Positions 30,180 through 39,598 of a stretch of DNA of 64,000 nt are shown in pieces. The number at the start of each line of letters is the position of its first letter. Within the stretch, counting starts at the first letter, position 1. Source of the stretch: Sphingobium sp. BYY-5 (lineage in GTDB: Bacteria; Pseudomonadota; Alphaproteobacteria; Sphingomonadales; Sphingomonadaceae); NCBI RefSeq assembly GCF_022758885.1, contig NZ_JALEBH010000001.1, forward strand, positions 2,945,501-3,009,500, read 5' to 3'. Both the position numbers and the translations under genes were made by a program. The notes under the pieces are model-generated. The model had not been told where the DNA came from, searched no databases, and saw only the letters and a list, made by a program, of their open reading frames with translations.

Positions 30180-32639
30180 ATGATCGCTCACCCGTCCTCG
30201 CGGGGCCGGCTTCTTGCCGGCGCTGCTTTATTGTCGCTGCTTGTTGCTGCGCCGGCCTTCGCCCAGGCGCCTGCGGATGAGGCGTCCGCAGCCCAGTCGG
30301 CCGCGCCCGCCAGCGGTCATTCCGAGATCATCGTGACCGGTGTGAAGGCGACCCGCTCGGCGACCGCCATCACCACCACGGAAATCCAGAAGATCCTGCC
30401 CGGCGTTGCGCCCTTCAAGGCGATCCAGACGCTGCCCGGCGTCATGTATGTCACCGCCGATCCATGGGGTAACAACGAGCAGAACGCCTCGCTCTTCATC
30501 CACGGTTTCAGTGCGCAGCAATTGGGCCATACGCTGGACGGTGTGCCGTTGGGTGACCAGAGCTATGGTAATTTCAACGGTTTGTCGCCGCAGCGCGCGA
30601 TCATTTCCGAAAATGTCGGCAGCGTGGTCGTGGCCACCGGTGCAGCGGAACTGGGCATCGCGTCCACCAGCAACCTGGGCGGCGCGATCGAGAATTTCTC
30701 CAGCGACCCGCGCGACCAAATGGGCGCGCAGATCAACCAGACGGTCGGCAGCTACAACACGTCGCGCACCTTCCTGCGGCTGGACAGCGGCACCTTTGGC
30801 AATGGCAATAGCGGTTATGTGTCGGTGCTGCGCCAGAGCGCCCGCGCCTGGGATTTCCGGGGCAAGCAGAAAGGTTGGCAGGCCAACGCCAAGTTCGTTC
30901 ATGATGACAGCAACGGCAAGCTGACCGCCTATTTCGCCTATTCGGACAAGCAGGAGCCGAACGAGGACGCGACCACCGTCTTCAAGACGCCGACCAATGC
31001 GGCGCAGGCCTATCAGCCCTATACGCGCCCCTTCTTCTATCCCGATTTCAACGCGGCGATCGACTATCTGGACGCGAACGGCAACGTGCCTGCGGCGGAA
31101 GCGCAGAATTACCGCAACTTCTACAGCGCGGCGATCCGCACCGATTATCTGGGCTATATCAAATATCAGGCGCATCTGTCCGACGCCGTCGACTGGTCGA
31201 CCCAGGCCTATTATCACCATAATGACGGTGCCGGCATCGTCGCCGGGCCGATCACGGTCGCGGGTTTGCCGAACCTCTTCTCGCTCTATTTCCCCGGGCA
31301 GAACCTGAAGCGGGCGACCGGCAATTCGGGCTATGCGATCCGCACCACCGAATATCGCATCGATCGCGGCGGCGCGATCTCCACGCTCGACGCGACGCTG
31401 GGCAACCATACGCTTCAGGCGGGCGTCTGGTACGAATATAACAGCTCGGCCGCCTATCGTAACTGGTACGCGCTGGATGTCACCCGGCCGGACGACTACA
31501 ACCCCTATAACCTGCCGCCCCACGACCCGATGTTCACCCAATATGGCAGCGAAATGCGTACCAATGTGCTGCAATTCCATGTGCAGGACGCCTGGCAGGT
31601 AACGCCGAGCCTGTTGATCCAGGGCGGCTTCAAGTCCAGCCTTCAGTTCGCCAGCGGCACCTTCCCGATCCAGCCGATCATCGGATCGCTGCCCGGATCG
31701 TCGAGCGCCCTGCCGGAGGGTGAGATCAACACCAAGCGCTGGTTCCTGCCCGCGATCGGCGCGAAATGGAATGTGACCGATCACGAACAGCTTTATGTCA
31801 ACGTCCAGAAGAACATGCGCCAGTTCCAGCCCTATGGCGGTGGCGGCGTCACGCCCTGGAGCAGCGGCAGCCAGTCGGCGTTCGACAATCTGAAAAATAA
31901 CGGTCGCCCCGAAAGCGCCTGGACCTATGAAATCGGCTTCCGTACCAGCCGCACGATCGACACTGGATTCCTGACCGGCATCGACGCGCAGGTGAACTAT
32001 TATCATGTCGATTTCAGCGACCGCCTGCTGGGCATCACGCCGGCGGGCGCGATCGGTGGCATCGGCGGCGGCGGCATTTCGGGCGGCACGCCGGCTGTGT
32101 TCAACGTCGGTGACGTAAAGACCGATGGCGTGGACGCCGCGCTCACGCTGCGCTTTGGCAAGCTGTTCTCGCTCTACAATGCGCTGTCCTACAACAACTC
32201 CATCTACGACAGCGACTATAGCACGGTGACGGGCCAGGCCACCGACACGCGCATCGGCGGGATCGCGACGGTGGGCGGCGTGGTGCCGACCGGCGGCAAG
32301 CAGATCCCGGTCAGCCCCAAATGGATGAACAAGACGGTGGCGACGTTGACCATCGGCGATTTCGACGCGCAGTTCATCGGCGACTATGTCGGCCGCCGCT
32401 TTACGACCTTCACCAACGACGCTTCGGTCAAATCCTACTTCCTGGGCAGCGCGCGCATCGGTTATCGCCTGCCGGCGCAGTTGGTCGGGCTGCAGAAGGC
32501 GGAGATCAGCCTGAACGTCACCAACCTGTTCGATGAAAAGGGCGCATCGACTGTCCAGGCGAGCGCCAACACGAACAACTACAATGTCTATCCGATCGCG
32601 CCGCGCCAGTGGTTCGTTACGCTGTCGGCGATCTTCTGA
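30180..32639 (+). CDS. TonB-dependent outer-membrane receptor
   Basis: An 819-residue receptor with AGGGGA before the ATG and a signal peptide (cleavage after AFAQA near residue 29). The TonB box is about EIIVTG, followed by a plug domain (FKAIQTLPGVMYV, FIHGFSAQQLGHTLDGVPLG, SVVVATGAAELGIAS..NLGGAIENF) and a barrel ending in a terminal Phe, as usual for outer-membrane proteins. Its stop overlaps the start of the phosphodiesterase gene, so the two are translated together; a ligand releasing glycerol phosphate or a related phosphodiester is a fair guess. Confidence 0.93.
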   Translation: MIAHPSSRGRLLAGAALLSLLVAAPAFAQAPADEASAAQSAAPASGHSEIIVTGVKATRSATAITTTEIQKILPGVAPFKAIQTLPGVMYVTADPWGNNEQNASLFIHGFSAQQLGHTLDGVPLGDQSYGNFNGLSPQRAIISENVGSVVVATGAAELGIASTSNLGGAIENFSSDPRDQMGAQINQTVGSYNTSRTFLRLDSGTFGNGNSGYVSVLRQSARAWDFRGKQKGWQANAKFVHDDSNGKLTAYFAYSDKQEPNEDATTVFKTPTNAAQAYQPYTRPFFYPDFNAAIDYLDANGNVPAAEAQNYRNFYSAAIRTDYLGYIKYQAHLSDAVDWSTQAYYHHNDGAGIVAGPITVAGLPNLFSLYFPGQNLKRATGNSGYAIRTTEYRIDRGGAISTLDATLGNHTLQAGVWYEYNSSAAYRNWYALDVTRPDDYNPYNLPPHDPMFTQYGSEMRTNVLQFHVQDAWQVTPSLLIQGGFKSSLQFASGTFPIQPIIGSLPGSSSALPEGEINTKRWFLPAIGAKWNVTDHEQLYVNVQKNMRQFQPYGGGGVTPWSSGSQSAFDNLKNNGRPESAWTYEIGFRTSRTIDTGFLTGIDAQVNYYHVDFSDRLLGITPAGAIGGIGGGGISGGTPAVFNVGDVKTDGVDAALTLRFGKLFSLYNALSYNNSIYDSDYSTVTGQATDTRIGGIATVGGVVPTGGKQIPVSPKWMNKTVATLTIGDFDAQFIGDYVGRRFTTFTNDASVKSYFLGSARIGYRLPAQLVGLQKAEISLNVTNLFDEKGASTVQASANTNNYNVYPIAPRQWFVTLSAIF

Positions 32640-33775
32640 TGCCGGAATTGTGGAAGGATGCCGCGCCCTTTACCCGGCGAGGCCTGCTCCATGGCGGCGC
32701 CAGGCTGGCGCTGTTGGGTGCGACTGTGGCAACGGGGGCGGCGGCAATCGCCGCTCCTGCCCGCAAGCGTCCGCTGCTGATCGCGCATCGCGGCTGTTCG
32801 GCCCTACGCCCGGAACATACTTTGGGCGCCTATGCCAAGGCGATCGAGGACGGCGCAGACTTTGTCGAGCCGGATCTGGTGGTGACGAAGGATGGCGTGC
32901 TGGTGGTGCGGCATGAGAATAACATCGCCGAAACCACCGACGTCGCCACGCGTCCCGAATTCGCGGCGCGCAAGACCAGCAAGACGATCGACGGCGACCA
33001 GCAGACCGGTTGGTTCACCGAAGATTTCACCTTCGCCGAGTTGAAGACCCTGCGCGCCAGGGAAAGGCTGGGTGCGATGCGTCCCGAAAGCCAGAGCTAT
33101 GATGGCCAGTTCCAGATCGTCTCGCTGGAAGAGGTCGCTGATTTCGTGGCGGCGGAGGCTGCCGCGCGCGGCCGCACCATCGGCCTGATCCCGGAAATCA
33201 AACATGGCACCTATTTCGCCGGCATCGGCCTGCCCCAGGAACAACGCCTGCTCGATTGCATCGGGAAGAGCGCCTATCTGTCCCGCGCGCCGCTGATTAT
33301 CCAGTCCTTCGAGGTTGGCAACCTGAAGGCGTTGCGTCCGAAGATCGCGTCCAATGTCCAGTTGATGCAATTGATCGGGGATCCGACCCAGCCGCCTCCC
33401 GATTTCGCCGCGCAGGGTATCAAGCGCACATATGGCGATCTGATCGGGCCGGGCGGCTTGGCCGAAATCTCGCACTATGCCCAATATCTGGCCCCGCCGG
33501 TGCGAATGATAATTCCCCTGGGATCGGATGGCCGGCTCGCGGCGCCAACGGGCCTGGTCGATGCCGCGCACAAGGTCGGGCTGTTGGTCGGCGTCTGGAC
33601 CTTCCGCCCCGAAAATCATTTCCTGGCGGCCGATTTCCGCGACGACAAGGGCGATGCCGTTCGCAACGAAGTCGGTAGCATCGCGGAGATACGGCGTTAT
33701 CTCGCCACCGGTATCGACGCCTTCTTCACCGATGATCCTGGCCTGGGTCGACAGGCAATCGACGCGGCAACCTAG
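32639..33775 (+). CDS. Tat-exported glycerophosphodiester phosphodiesterase
   Basis: A 378-residue protein. The TGATG overlap with the receptor fixes the start. The N-terminus has a twin-arginine signal (FTRRGLLHGGARLALLG). The GDPD barrel follows: LIAHRGCSALRPEHT (catalytic His and Arg), GADFVEPDLVVTKDGVLVVRHE with the metal-binding Glu/Asp and His, IPEIKHGTYF, and WTFRPEN with the late Trp. It should hydrolyse glycerophosphodiesters to glycerol-3-phosphate and an alcohol in the periplasm, using substrate brought in by the receptor. Confidence 0.92.
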   Translation: MPELWKDAAPFTRRGLLHGGARLALLGATVATGAAAIAAPARKRPLLIAHRGCSALRPEHTLGAYAKAIEDGADFVEPDLVVTKDGVLVVRHENNIAETTDVATRPEFAARKTSKTIDGDQQTGWFTEDFTFAELKTLRARERLGAMRPESQSYDGQFQIVSLEEVADFVAAEAAARGRTIGLIPEIKHGTYFAGIGLPQEQRLLDCIGKSAYLSRAPLIIQSFEVGNLKALRPKIASNVQLMQLIGDPTQPPPDFAAQGIKRTYGDLIGPGGLAEISHYAQYLAPPVRMIIPLGSDGRLAAPTGLVDAAHKVGLLVGVWTFRPENHFLAADFRDDKGDAVRNEVGSIAEIRRYLATGIDAFFTDDPGLGRQAIDAAT

Positions 33776-33823
33776 ACCGGTCGCGATCCGGTGCGATCCT
33801 CTCATCGTCGGGTGATAAAAGTA

Positions 33824-33853
33824 GCCCCGCCAGAGCAAGCTCTATGGCGGGGC
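33824..33853 (+). terminator. Strong GC hairpin after the phosphodiesterase gene
   Basis: A 13-base arm GCCCCGCCAGAGC pairs with its complement around a two-to-four-base loop, 48 bp past the stop. There is no long T-run, so termination is likely but not certain. Confidence 0.55.
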
Positions 33854-33869
33854 CAAGGTTCAGGGAGGT

Positions 33870-33896
33870 GTCACTCCAAAGGGGGGAAGGAGTGAC
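33870..33896. repeat. Perfect 8-bp inverted repeat
   Basis: GTCACTCC and GGAGTGAC enclose 11 bases. It lies between two convergent genes and may form a second transcript-end structure or a protein site. Confidence 0.5.
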
Positions 33897-34030
33897 AAAT
33901 CCCGATATAGGGCTGGCTGATGAATGTTCAATGAAGGCCGGTGCATCTTTTCGCATTCCGGCCGGAATTATCCTTCGGATGGATAGGGTCCGAACGGCCC
34001 GGAGGACGGGCACGACGCTTGAACAGATGC

Positions 34031-34744
34031 TCAGCTACTCACCGCATGGACGAACATATAGCCTTCGTTGCGGATGGTGCGGATGATCGGCCCCTTGAGA
34101 CCGGAGGCGGCGAGCTTGCGGCGCAGGCGGCAGAGCTGAACGTCAATCGACCGGTCGAAATGATCGCTCATCCCGCCATGGACCTGGTCGAGCAACCGCG
34201 ACCGGTCGAGGACCTGGCGTGGATGTTCGATAAAGACGCGCAGCAACTGAAACTCGCCATCCGACAGCAATATGGAAGTCCCGGTGGGATCAAACAACTG
34301 ACCGGTCTGCAGATCGACGCGCCATCCGGCAAAGCACGCCGCATTGGCCGGCGCATGGTTCGCCGGTGCCGGAGTCCGGCCGCGCAAGGCCGTCCGGATG
34401 CGGGCCAGCAGTTCGCGGGGGTTGGCGGGCTTGCTCAGGCAATCCTCAGCCCCCATTTCCAGCGCGGCGATCATGGTCGCTTCGGTGCAGGCGGTCGAAT
34501 GCAGGATTACCGGCAACCGGCGTTCCATGACCAGTTCGCACAGCAATGCACCGCCATTATCGGCCTGCACCAGCGGATCGAGCACCACCAGTGCATAGTC
34601 CTTCTGCGCCAGCATGATCCGCATCGCGTCAACCGTGGCCGCGCCATCGGTGACAAAGCCATAGCGGGCGAACAGATCGGCCAGATGGGCCGTCAGCGGA
34701 GCATCGTCATCGACGATGAGCAAGCGTCTGTGTGGATCGATCAT
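34031..34744 (-). CDS. OmpR-family response regulator
   Basis: A 237-residue protein from 34744. The receiver domain has the acidic cluster in LLIVDDD, phospho-acceptor Asp in VVLDPLVQADNGG, Ser in ILHSTA and Lys in LSKPANP. A winged-helix DNA-binding domain follows from about 145 (LLSDGEFQLLRVFIEHPRQVLDRSRLLD, RSIDVQLCRLRRKL, IIRTIRNEGYMF). No histidine kinase is adjacent, so it is an orphan here; the neighbours are the phosphodiesterase gene (convergent) and dapD (same strand, 109 bp upstream on the transcript). Confidence 0.9.
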   Translation of the reverse strand: MIDPHRRLLIVDDDAPLTAHLADLFARYGFVTDGAATVDAMRIMLAQKDYALVVLDPLVQADNGGALLCELVMERRLPVILHSTACTEATMIAALEMGAEDCLSKPANPRELLARIRTALRGRTPAPANHAPANAACFAGWRVDLQTGQLFDPTGTSILLSDGEFQLLRVFIEHPRQVLDRSRLLDQVHGGMSDHFDRSIDVQLCRLRRKLAASGLKGPIIRTIRNEGYMFVHAVSS

Positions 34745-34853
34745 CGTCGGAATGACGCTGCCGCCAGCGGACAACCGTCCCCGATCGATGCGGCGCCCGC
34801 AACAAAGCCGACAGGCGGGGACGGTGCATATCTGTATCGTCCCCGCGCCAGGA

Positions 34854-35696
34854 TCAGTCGCGCAGCAATTCGTTGATGCCGGTCTTGGATCGGGTCTGCG
34901 CGTCGACGCGCTTGACGATCACGGCGCAATAGAGGCTGGGACCGGGCGTGCCGTCGGGCAGCGGCTTGCCGGGCAGCGATCCGGGGACGACGACCGAGTA
35001 AGGCGGCACTTCGCCGACGAAGATTTCGCCGGTGGCGCGGTCGATAATCTTGGTCGACTGGCCGATGAAGACGCCCATCGACAGCACCGACCCCTTGCCG
35101 ATCCGCACGCCTTCCACGACTTCGGAGCGCGCGCCGATGAAACAGTCATCCTCGATGATGACCGGATCGGCCTGCAACGGCTCCAGCACGCCGCCGATGC
35201 CGACGCCGCCCGACAGATGGACATTCTTGCCGATCTGGGCGCAGCTGCCCACCGTGACCCAGGTGTCGACCATTGTGCCTTCATCGACGAAGGCGCCGAT
35301 ATTGACGAAGCTGGGCATCAGGATGACGTTCCGGGCGATATGCGCGCCGGCGCGGGCGAAGCTGCCCGGCACCGCGCGGAAGCCGGCGGCGCGGAATGCG
35401 GCTTCGTCCCAGCCGGCGAACTTGCTCGGCACCTTGTCCCACCAGTGGCCGGCGCCCGGACCATTGTCGATCATGCCATTGTCGTTGAGGCGGAAGGACA
35501 GGAGCACCGCCTTCTTGAGCCACTGGTTGACGGTCCAGTCGCCGTTCGCGCCGGGTTCGGCGACACGCGCCTCGCCCTGATCGAGCAGGGCGAGCGCCTT
35601 GTCGACCGCCTGGCGGATGTCGCCCTGGGTCGATAGGTTGACATTGGCCCGGTCTTCCCAGGCGGCGTCGATAGTGGCGATCAGCTCTTGGCTCAT
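34854..35696 (-). CDS. dapD: Tetrahydrodipicolinate N-succinyltransferase
   Basis: A 280-residue enzyme of the succinylase branch of lysine/diaminopimelate synthesis. It has the N-terminal helical domain ([11 protein letters not shown]) and a left-handed beta helix of hexapeptide repeats ([64 protein letters not shown]). Full length. Its ATG overlaps the stop of the HAD gene by the ATGA pattern, so the two form one transcript. Confidence 0.96.
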   Translation of the reverse strand: MSQELIATIDAAWEDRANVNLSTQGDIRQAVDKALALLDQGEARVAEPGANGDWTVNQWLKKAVLLSFRLNDNGMIDNGPGAGHWWDKVPSKFAGWDEAAFRAAGFRAVPGSFARAGAHIARNVILMPSFVNIGAFVDEGTMVDTWVTVGSCAQIGKNVHLSGGVGIGGVLEPLQADPVIIEDDCFIGARSEVVEGVRIGKGSVLSMGVFIGQSTKIIDRATGEIFVGEVPPYSVVVPGSLPGKPLPDGTPGPSLYCAVIVKRVDAQTRSKTGINELLRD

Positions 35697-36364
35697 GGTC
35701 TTGTCCCCAGAATGTCGGCCAGGAATGGCGTCAGATGGTCGGTTTCGAAATCGATGAAATCGGGATGATGGTCATGATTGCCCGCTTCCGATCCATTGTT
35801 GACCCAGATGGTGGTCATGCCGATCGCCTTTGCGGGCTTCAGGTTACGGGCCATATCCTCGAAGAAGGCGGCGCGGGTCGGATCGACGCTGTGAACGCGG
35901 CATAACTCCGCATAGCCCGACGGGTTGGGCTTGGGCACATATTGGCAGGCACGGATATCGTGGATCAGTTCGAACGCGCCGGTCAGTCCCAGCCGGTCCA
36001 GCACGCGGCCGGCATAGGCGCCGTCGCCATTGGTGAAGATCAGGCAGCGGCCCGGCAGCGCGGCGATATGGGCGTTGAGATCGAGATCGACCTCCAGCCG
36101 GTCCATCGAGATGTCATGGACATAGTCGAGGAACGTGTGCGGCTCGATGCCATGATGATGCATCAGTCCCGACAGGGTCGTGCCATGCTCCATGAAGTAA
36201 CGCTTCTGGGTCTGGCGTGCGATCACCGGGTCGCAACCGAGCAGCGCCTGGATATATTCGCCCATCTTCACGTCGATCAGGGCGAACAGGTCCGCCTTCG
36301 CCGGATAGAGCGTATTGTCCAGATCGAAGATCCAGGTGTCGACATGGGCCACATCCGCGCGCAT
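35693..36364 (-). CDS. HAD-superfamily pyrimidine 5'-nucleotidase-like phosphatase
   Basis: A 223-residue HAD hydrolase. Motif I is FDLDNTLYP (nucleophile Asp and acid Asp), motif II is IFTNGD, motif III has the Lys of YVPKPNP, and motif IV is FFEDMARNL. This DNTLYP form marks the Sdt1/pyrimidine 5'-nucleotidase group, which removes phosphate from nucleoside monophosphates. The sphingomonad pairing with dapD is translational (ATGA) and does not by itself show a lysine role. Confidence 0.9.
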   Translation of the reverse strand: MRADVAHVDTWIFDLDNTLYPAKADLFALIDVKMGEYIQALLGCDPVIARQTQKRYFMEHGTTLSGLMHHHGIEPHTFLDYVHDISMDRLEVDLDLNAHIAALPGRCLIFTNGDGAYAGRVLDRLGLTGAFELIHDIRACQYVPKPNPSGYAELCRVHSVDPTRAAFFEDMARNLKPAKAIGMTTIWVNNGSEAGNHDHHPDFIDFETDHLTPFLADILGTRP

Positions 36365-36438
36365 GGCCGCGCCCTAGAGCGGCATGGAGGGAAGGGCAAG
36401 ACCAGTTCCTCCCCAAGGCAGGCTTGGGGAGGAATGGA

Positions 36439-37314
36439 TCAGCCGCCCGGCGTTTCGCTGTCCTGATAGAAATTCTGCACCGCCGCCCAGCCTTCCTCGG
36501 CCGTTTCGACCCAGGTGAGCAGGTTGAGGTCGTTCGGCGAAATCACGCCTTCGTCGGCCAGCGCCTCGAAATCGATCACGCGGCTCCAGAATTCCTTGCC
36601 ATATAGCAGGATCGGGATCGGCCTCATTTTGCCGGTCTGGATCAGCGTCAGCAGCTCGAACATCTCGTCGAAGGTGCCGAAGCCGCCGGGGAACACCGCC
36701 AGCGCGCGGGCGCGGAGCAGGAAGTGCATCTTGCGCAGCGCAAAATAGTGGAACTGGAAGCTCAGCTCCGGCGTCACGAAACGGTTGGGCGCCTGCTCGT
36801 GCGGCAGGACGATGTTCATGCCGATCGTGGTCTGCCCCACATCGTCCGCGCCGCGATTGGCCGCTTCCATGATCGAGGGGCCACCGCCTGAGCAGACGAC
36901 GAAATGGCGAGATCCTGCCGCGTTCACGGGATATTGGGCGGCGATGCGCGCGAGCTTGCGCGCTTCCTCATAATAATAGGCCTTCCTGCCCAGTTGCTCG
37001 GCGACCCGCCGTTGTTCGGGGGTGGTCGCGGCGTCGATCCGCGCCAGCACCTGGTCGGGTTCGGGAATGCGGGCGGAGCCGTAGAAGACGAAGGTCGATT
37101 CGATATTCGCCTCGTCCATCAGCAACTGGGGCTTGAGCAGTTCCAATTGAAAGCGGACGGGGCGCAGATCCTCGCGCAGCAGGAATTCGGTGTCCTGATA
37201 GGCCAGCCGGTAGGCGGCGCTTTGCGTCTGGGGAGTGCCAAGCTGCTTCTTGGCGTCGTCGGCCTCTTCGCGGGCCGGGCGGAATTTGCGTTCTTCAATT
37301 TCTTTTTTCGTCAT
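36439..37314 (-). CDS. LOG-family (TIGR00730-type) Rossmann-fold protein
   Basis: About 291 residues. The start is either ATG 37314 or a GTG two codons earlier. The diagnostic block is FPGGFGTFDEMFELLTLIQTGK, with VCSGGGPSIMEAANRGA and FYGSARIPEPD upstream. A charged 70-residue N-terminal extension distinguishes it from the short LOG protein at 61595. LOG enzymes cleave nucleoside 5'-monophosphates at the N-glycosidic bond; whether this long form does so is not known. Confidence 0.85.
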   Translation of the reverse strand: MTKKEIEERKFRPAREEADDAKKQLGTPQTQSAAYRLAYQDTEFLLREDLRPVRFQLELLKPQLLMDEANIESTFVFYGSARIPEPDQVLARIDAATTPEQRRVAEQLGRKAYYYEEARKLARIAAQYPVNAAGSRHFVVCSGGGPSIMEAANRGADDVGQTTIGMNIVLPHEQAPNRFVTPELSFQFHYFALRKMHFLLRARALAVFPGGFGTFDEMFELLTLIQTGKMRPIPILLYGKEFWSRVIDFEALADEGVISPNDLNLLTWVETAEEGWAAVQNFYQDSETPGG

Positions 37315-37459
37315 CTCCACGATTTAAGAGGGGAAGGTGACAATGCCAAGTCCGGATCGCCACAAATGCGGCGGATCAATCGGGATGATTCCCATCAAAT
37401 CCGCAAGAAACAGGCTTCGACAGGCTCGATCCCAACGGGGAGGGGCATTTCGTTCATGT

Positions 37460-38125
37460 TCAGCGGCAGAAGCCGCCCTTGCCGCCCATGTCGAAATGGA
37501 AATGGTCGTGATGCGCGGCATTATAGTCGGGGCTGAGCACGGTCTTGAAGCGCTTGCAGGCGCTGGCATGGACGACGCTCAGGAACTGGCGCGTCTGCTT
37601 GTCGCCATTCCAGTCTTTCTGGATGCTGATCCGCCGCCCGTCGGACAGGACGAAGGCGGACACGTCGATCGCATTGCTGTGCGCATGTTCGGAAAGCTTG
37701 CCGCTGCCCGCGATCGGCCGGCAATTATAGGTGCCGAACGTTTCGATCTTCGCAATCTCCGCGCCCAGGATCAGGCGCGCGGCGGGTTGCGCGCCATAGC
37801 GCGCCCAGGCGGCGAAATTGGCGGCAAGATTACAGGTCATCGCGCCCAGGTTGGTGGCGGGCACGCCGATGTCGAGCAGCTTCACGCTGCCGATCGCGCT
37901 GCAACCACCGCCGAAATTCTGGTCGGGCAGGGGGGTGAAGGCGATGGCCTGGGATTGCAGCTTGGCGAAACATTGCCGCGTTTCGAGGGCGGGCTGTACC
38001 GGAGCGCGAACGGGCTTGGACGCGCGCGCCACCTTGCCACGCGGCACCAGGTCACCGCCACATGCCGTCAACGTCATCGTGCCTGCGAGTAGCACGGCCC
38101 AGGCCGCACCGCGCAGCTTGCCCAT
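37460..38125 (-). CDS. Extensin-like family lipoprotein
   Basis: A 221-residue protein begun at 38125, which has GGAAGAG upstream; an ATG five codons earlier lacks one. A lipoprotein signal ends in LTAC at about residue 22. The rest is the extensin-like C-terminal domain: four or more paired cysteines, SEHAHSNAIDVSAF with metal-type His and Asp, and HHDHFHFD near the end, the layout of the LAS/D-Ala-D-Ala-peptidase zinc fold. It is probably an envelope peptidase or wall-binding protein. Confidence 0.85.
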   Translation of the reverse strand: MGKLRGAAWAVLLAGTMTLTACGGDLVPRGKVARASKPVRAPVQPALETRQCFAKLQSQAIAFTPLPDQNFGGGCSAIGSVKLLDIGVPATNLGAMTCNLAANFAAWARYGAQPAARLILGAEIAKIETFGTYNCRPIAGSGKLSEHAHSNAIDVSAFVLSDGRRISIQKDWNGDKQTRQFLSVVHASACKRFKTVLSPDYNAAHHDHFHFDMGGKGGFCR

Positions 38126-38239
38126 CGCCCGCTCTTCCATGAATCAAATGTTTACCACCGGAAATCCTGCTGTGGGTTAACAACGTTAACGGTTCGTCGC
38201 GTTTCGACATTCGGCTTGACTCTTTGTTCGATCCCTTTA

Positions 38240-38300
38240 GGGCGGCCGACGGGCCACGCGGCCCCAACGCCGCGCAGCTCTCTGTAAGGAGAAGCATGAC
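38240..38300 (+). promoter_or_regulatory. Structured leader of serC (serC-motif-like RNA)
   Basis: A long hairpin pairs GGCGGC (38241-38246) with GCCGC (38269-38273) and GGGCC with GGCCC inside, separated by a symmetric CGAC/CAAC internal loop. Downstream, TCTC can pair with GAGA of the ribosome-binding site AAGGAGA. This matches in position and layout the serC RNA motif known upstream of serC in Alphaproteobacteria. Identity is inferred from structure and place only. Confidence 0.5.
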
Positions 38301-39473
38301 ATGACTGATCTGACTGCCGTTGACGCCACCATTGCGCCTGCTGAAAAGCTCGCCATCCGTCCGGCTCAAACCCCTGAACGCCCCTATTTCTCTTCCGGTC
38401 CCTGCGCAAAGCCTCCGGGCTGGAGCGCCGACAAGCTGAGCACGGACTCGCTCGGCCGCTCGCACCGCGCCAAGATCGGCAAGACCCGCCTCGCCTACAG
38501 CATCGACCTGATGCGCGAGCTGCTGAACCTGCCCGAAACCCACCGCATCGGCATCGTGCCTGGTTCCGACACTGGCGCCTTCGAAATGGCGATGTGGACC
38601 ATGCTCGGCGCCCGTCCGGTGACGACGCTGGCTTGGGAAAGCTTCGGCGAAGGCTGGGTGACGGACGCCGCCAAGCAGTTGAAGCTCGATCCCACGGTGA
38701 TCCGCGCCGATTACGGCCAGCTTCCAGACCTCGGCACGGTCGATTTCTCGAACGACGTGCTGTTCACCTGGAACGGCACCACGTCGGGCGTGCGCGTGCC
38801 CAATGCCGACTGGATTCCGGCCGACCGTGAAGGCCTGACCTTCGCCGACGCCACCAGCGCGGTCTTCGCCTATGACATCGACTGGGCCAAGATCGACGTC
38901 GCCACCTTCTCCTGGCAGAAGGTGCTGGGCGGCGAGGGCGGCCATGGCGTGCTGATCCTCGGCCCGCGCGCGGTCGAACGGCTTGAAACCCACACGCCTG
39001 CCTGGCCGCTGCCCAAGGTCTTCCGCTTGATGGCGAAGGGCAAGCTGGCCGAAGGCGTGTTCAAGGGCGAAACGATCAACACGCCGTCGATGCTGGCGGT
39101 CGAGGATGCGATCTTCGCCCTCGAATGGGGCAAGTCGCTGGGCGGCCTCCAGGGTCTGATCGCCCGTTCGGACGCCAATGCCGCTGCGCTGGACAAGATC
39201 GTCGCGGAGCGTGACTGGCTGGGGCATCTCGCCACCGATGAAGCGTCGCGGTCGAAGACCAGTGTCTGCCTGACCGTCGAGGGCGCCGACGAAGCCTTCA
39301 TCAAGGCCTTTGCCGCCCTCCTCGAAAAGGAAGGCGCCGCCTATGACATTGCGGGCTATCGCGACGCCCCGGCGGGCCTGCGCATCTGGTGCGGCGCGAC
39401 GGTCGAGACTGCCGACATCGAGGCGCTCGGGGGCTGGCTCGACTGGGCCTATGCCCAGACCAAGGCTGCCTGA
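38301..39473 (+). CDS. serC: Phosphoserine aminotransferase
   Basis: A 390-residue PLP enzyme of the alphaproteobacterial serC type. The N-terminus has [25 protein letters not shown] and GSDTGAFE are substrate and phosphate-binding segments; the PLP lysine is in [15 protein letters not shown]. It converts phosphohydroxypyruvate to phosphoserine. AAGGAG lies before the ATG in a structured leader, and serA follows 125 bp later across an extragenic palindrome. Confidence 0.97.
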   Translation: MTDLTAVDATIAPAEKLAIRPAQTPERPYFSSGPCAKPPGWSADKLSTDSLGRSHRAKIGKTRLAYSIDLMRELLNLPETHRIGIVPGSDTGAFEMAMWTMLGARPVTTLAWESFGEGWVTDAAKQLKLDPTVIRADYGQLPDLGTVDFSNDVLFTWNGTTSGVRVPNADWIPADREGLTFADATSAVFAYDIDWAKIDVATFSWQKVLGGEGGHGVLILGPRAVERLETHTPAWPLPKVFRLMAKGKLAEGVFKGETINTPSMLAVEDAIFALEWGKSLGGLQGLIARSDANAAALDKIVAERDWLGHLATDEASRSKTSVCLTVEGADEAFIKAFAALLEKEGAAYDIAGYRDAPAGLRIWCGATVETADIEALGGWLDWAYAQTKAA

Positions 39474-39490
39474 ACCCACCCTGTTTTCAC

Positions 39491-39574
39491 CGTCATTCCG
39501 GCGAATGCCGGAATCCAGAGTTTCAGAAGGCTGAGCTTGGCCGTTCTGGATCCTGACTTTCGTCAGGATGACGG
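39491..39574. repeat. Extragenic palindromic repeat between serC and serA
   Basis: CGTCATTCCGGCGAATGCCG and a closing CGTCAGGATGACGG form partly paired ends around two inner hairpins (CCGGCGAATGCCGG and CCTGACTTTCGTCAGG). This is a known style of dispersed sphingomonad repeat. Confidence 0.8.
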
Positions 39575-39598
39575 ACTTAATTTCCAAAGGAATCCCAG

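Noticed and set aside
30228..32006. 592-codon open frame opposite the second TonB receptor
   Set aside because: Shadow of the receptor; no family recognised.
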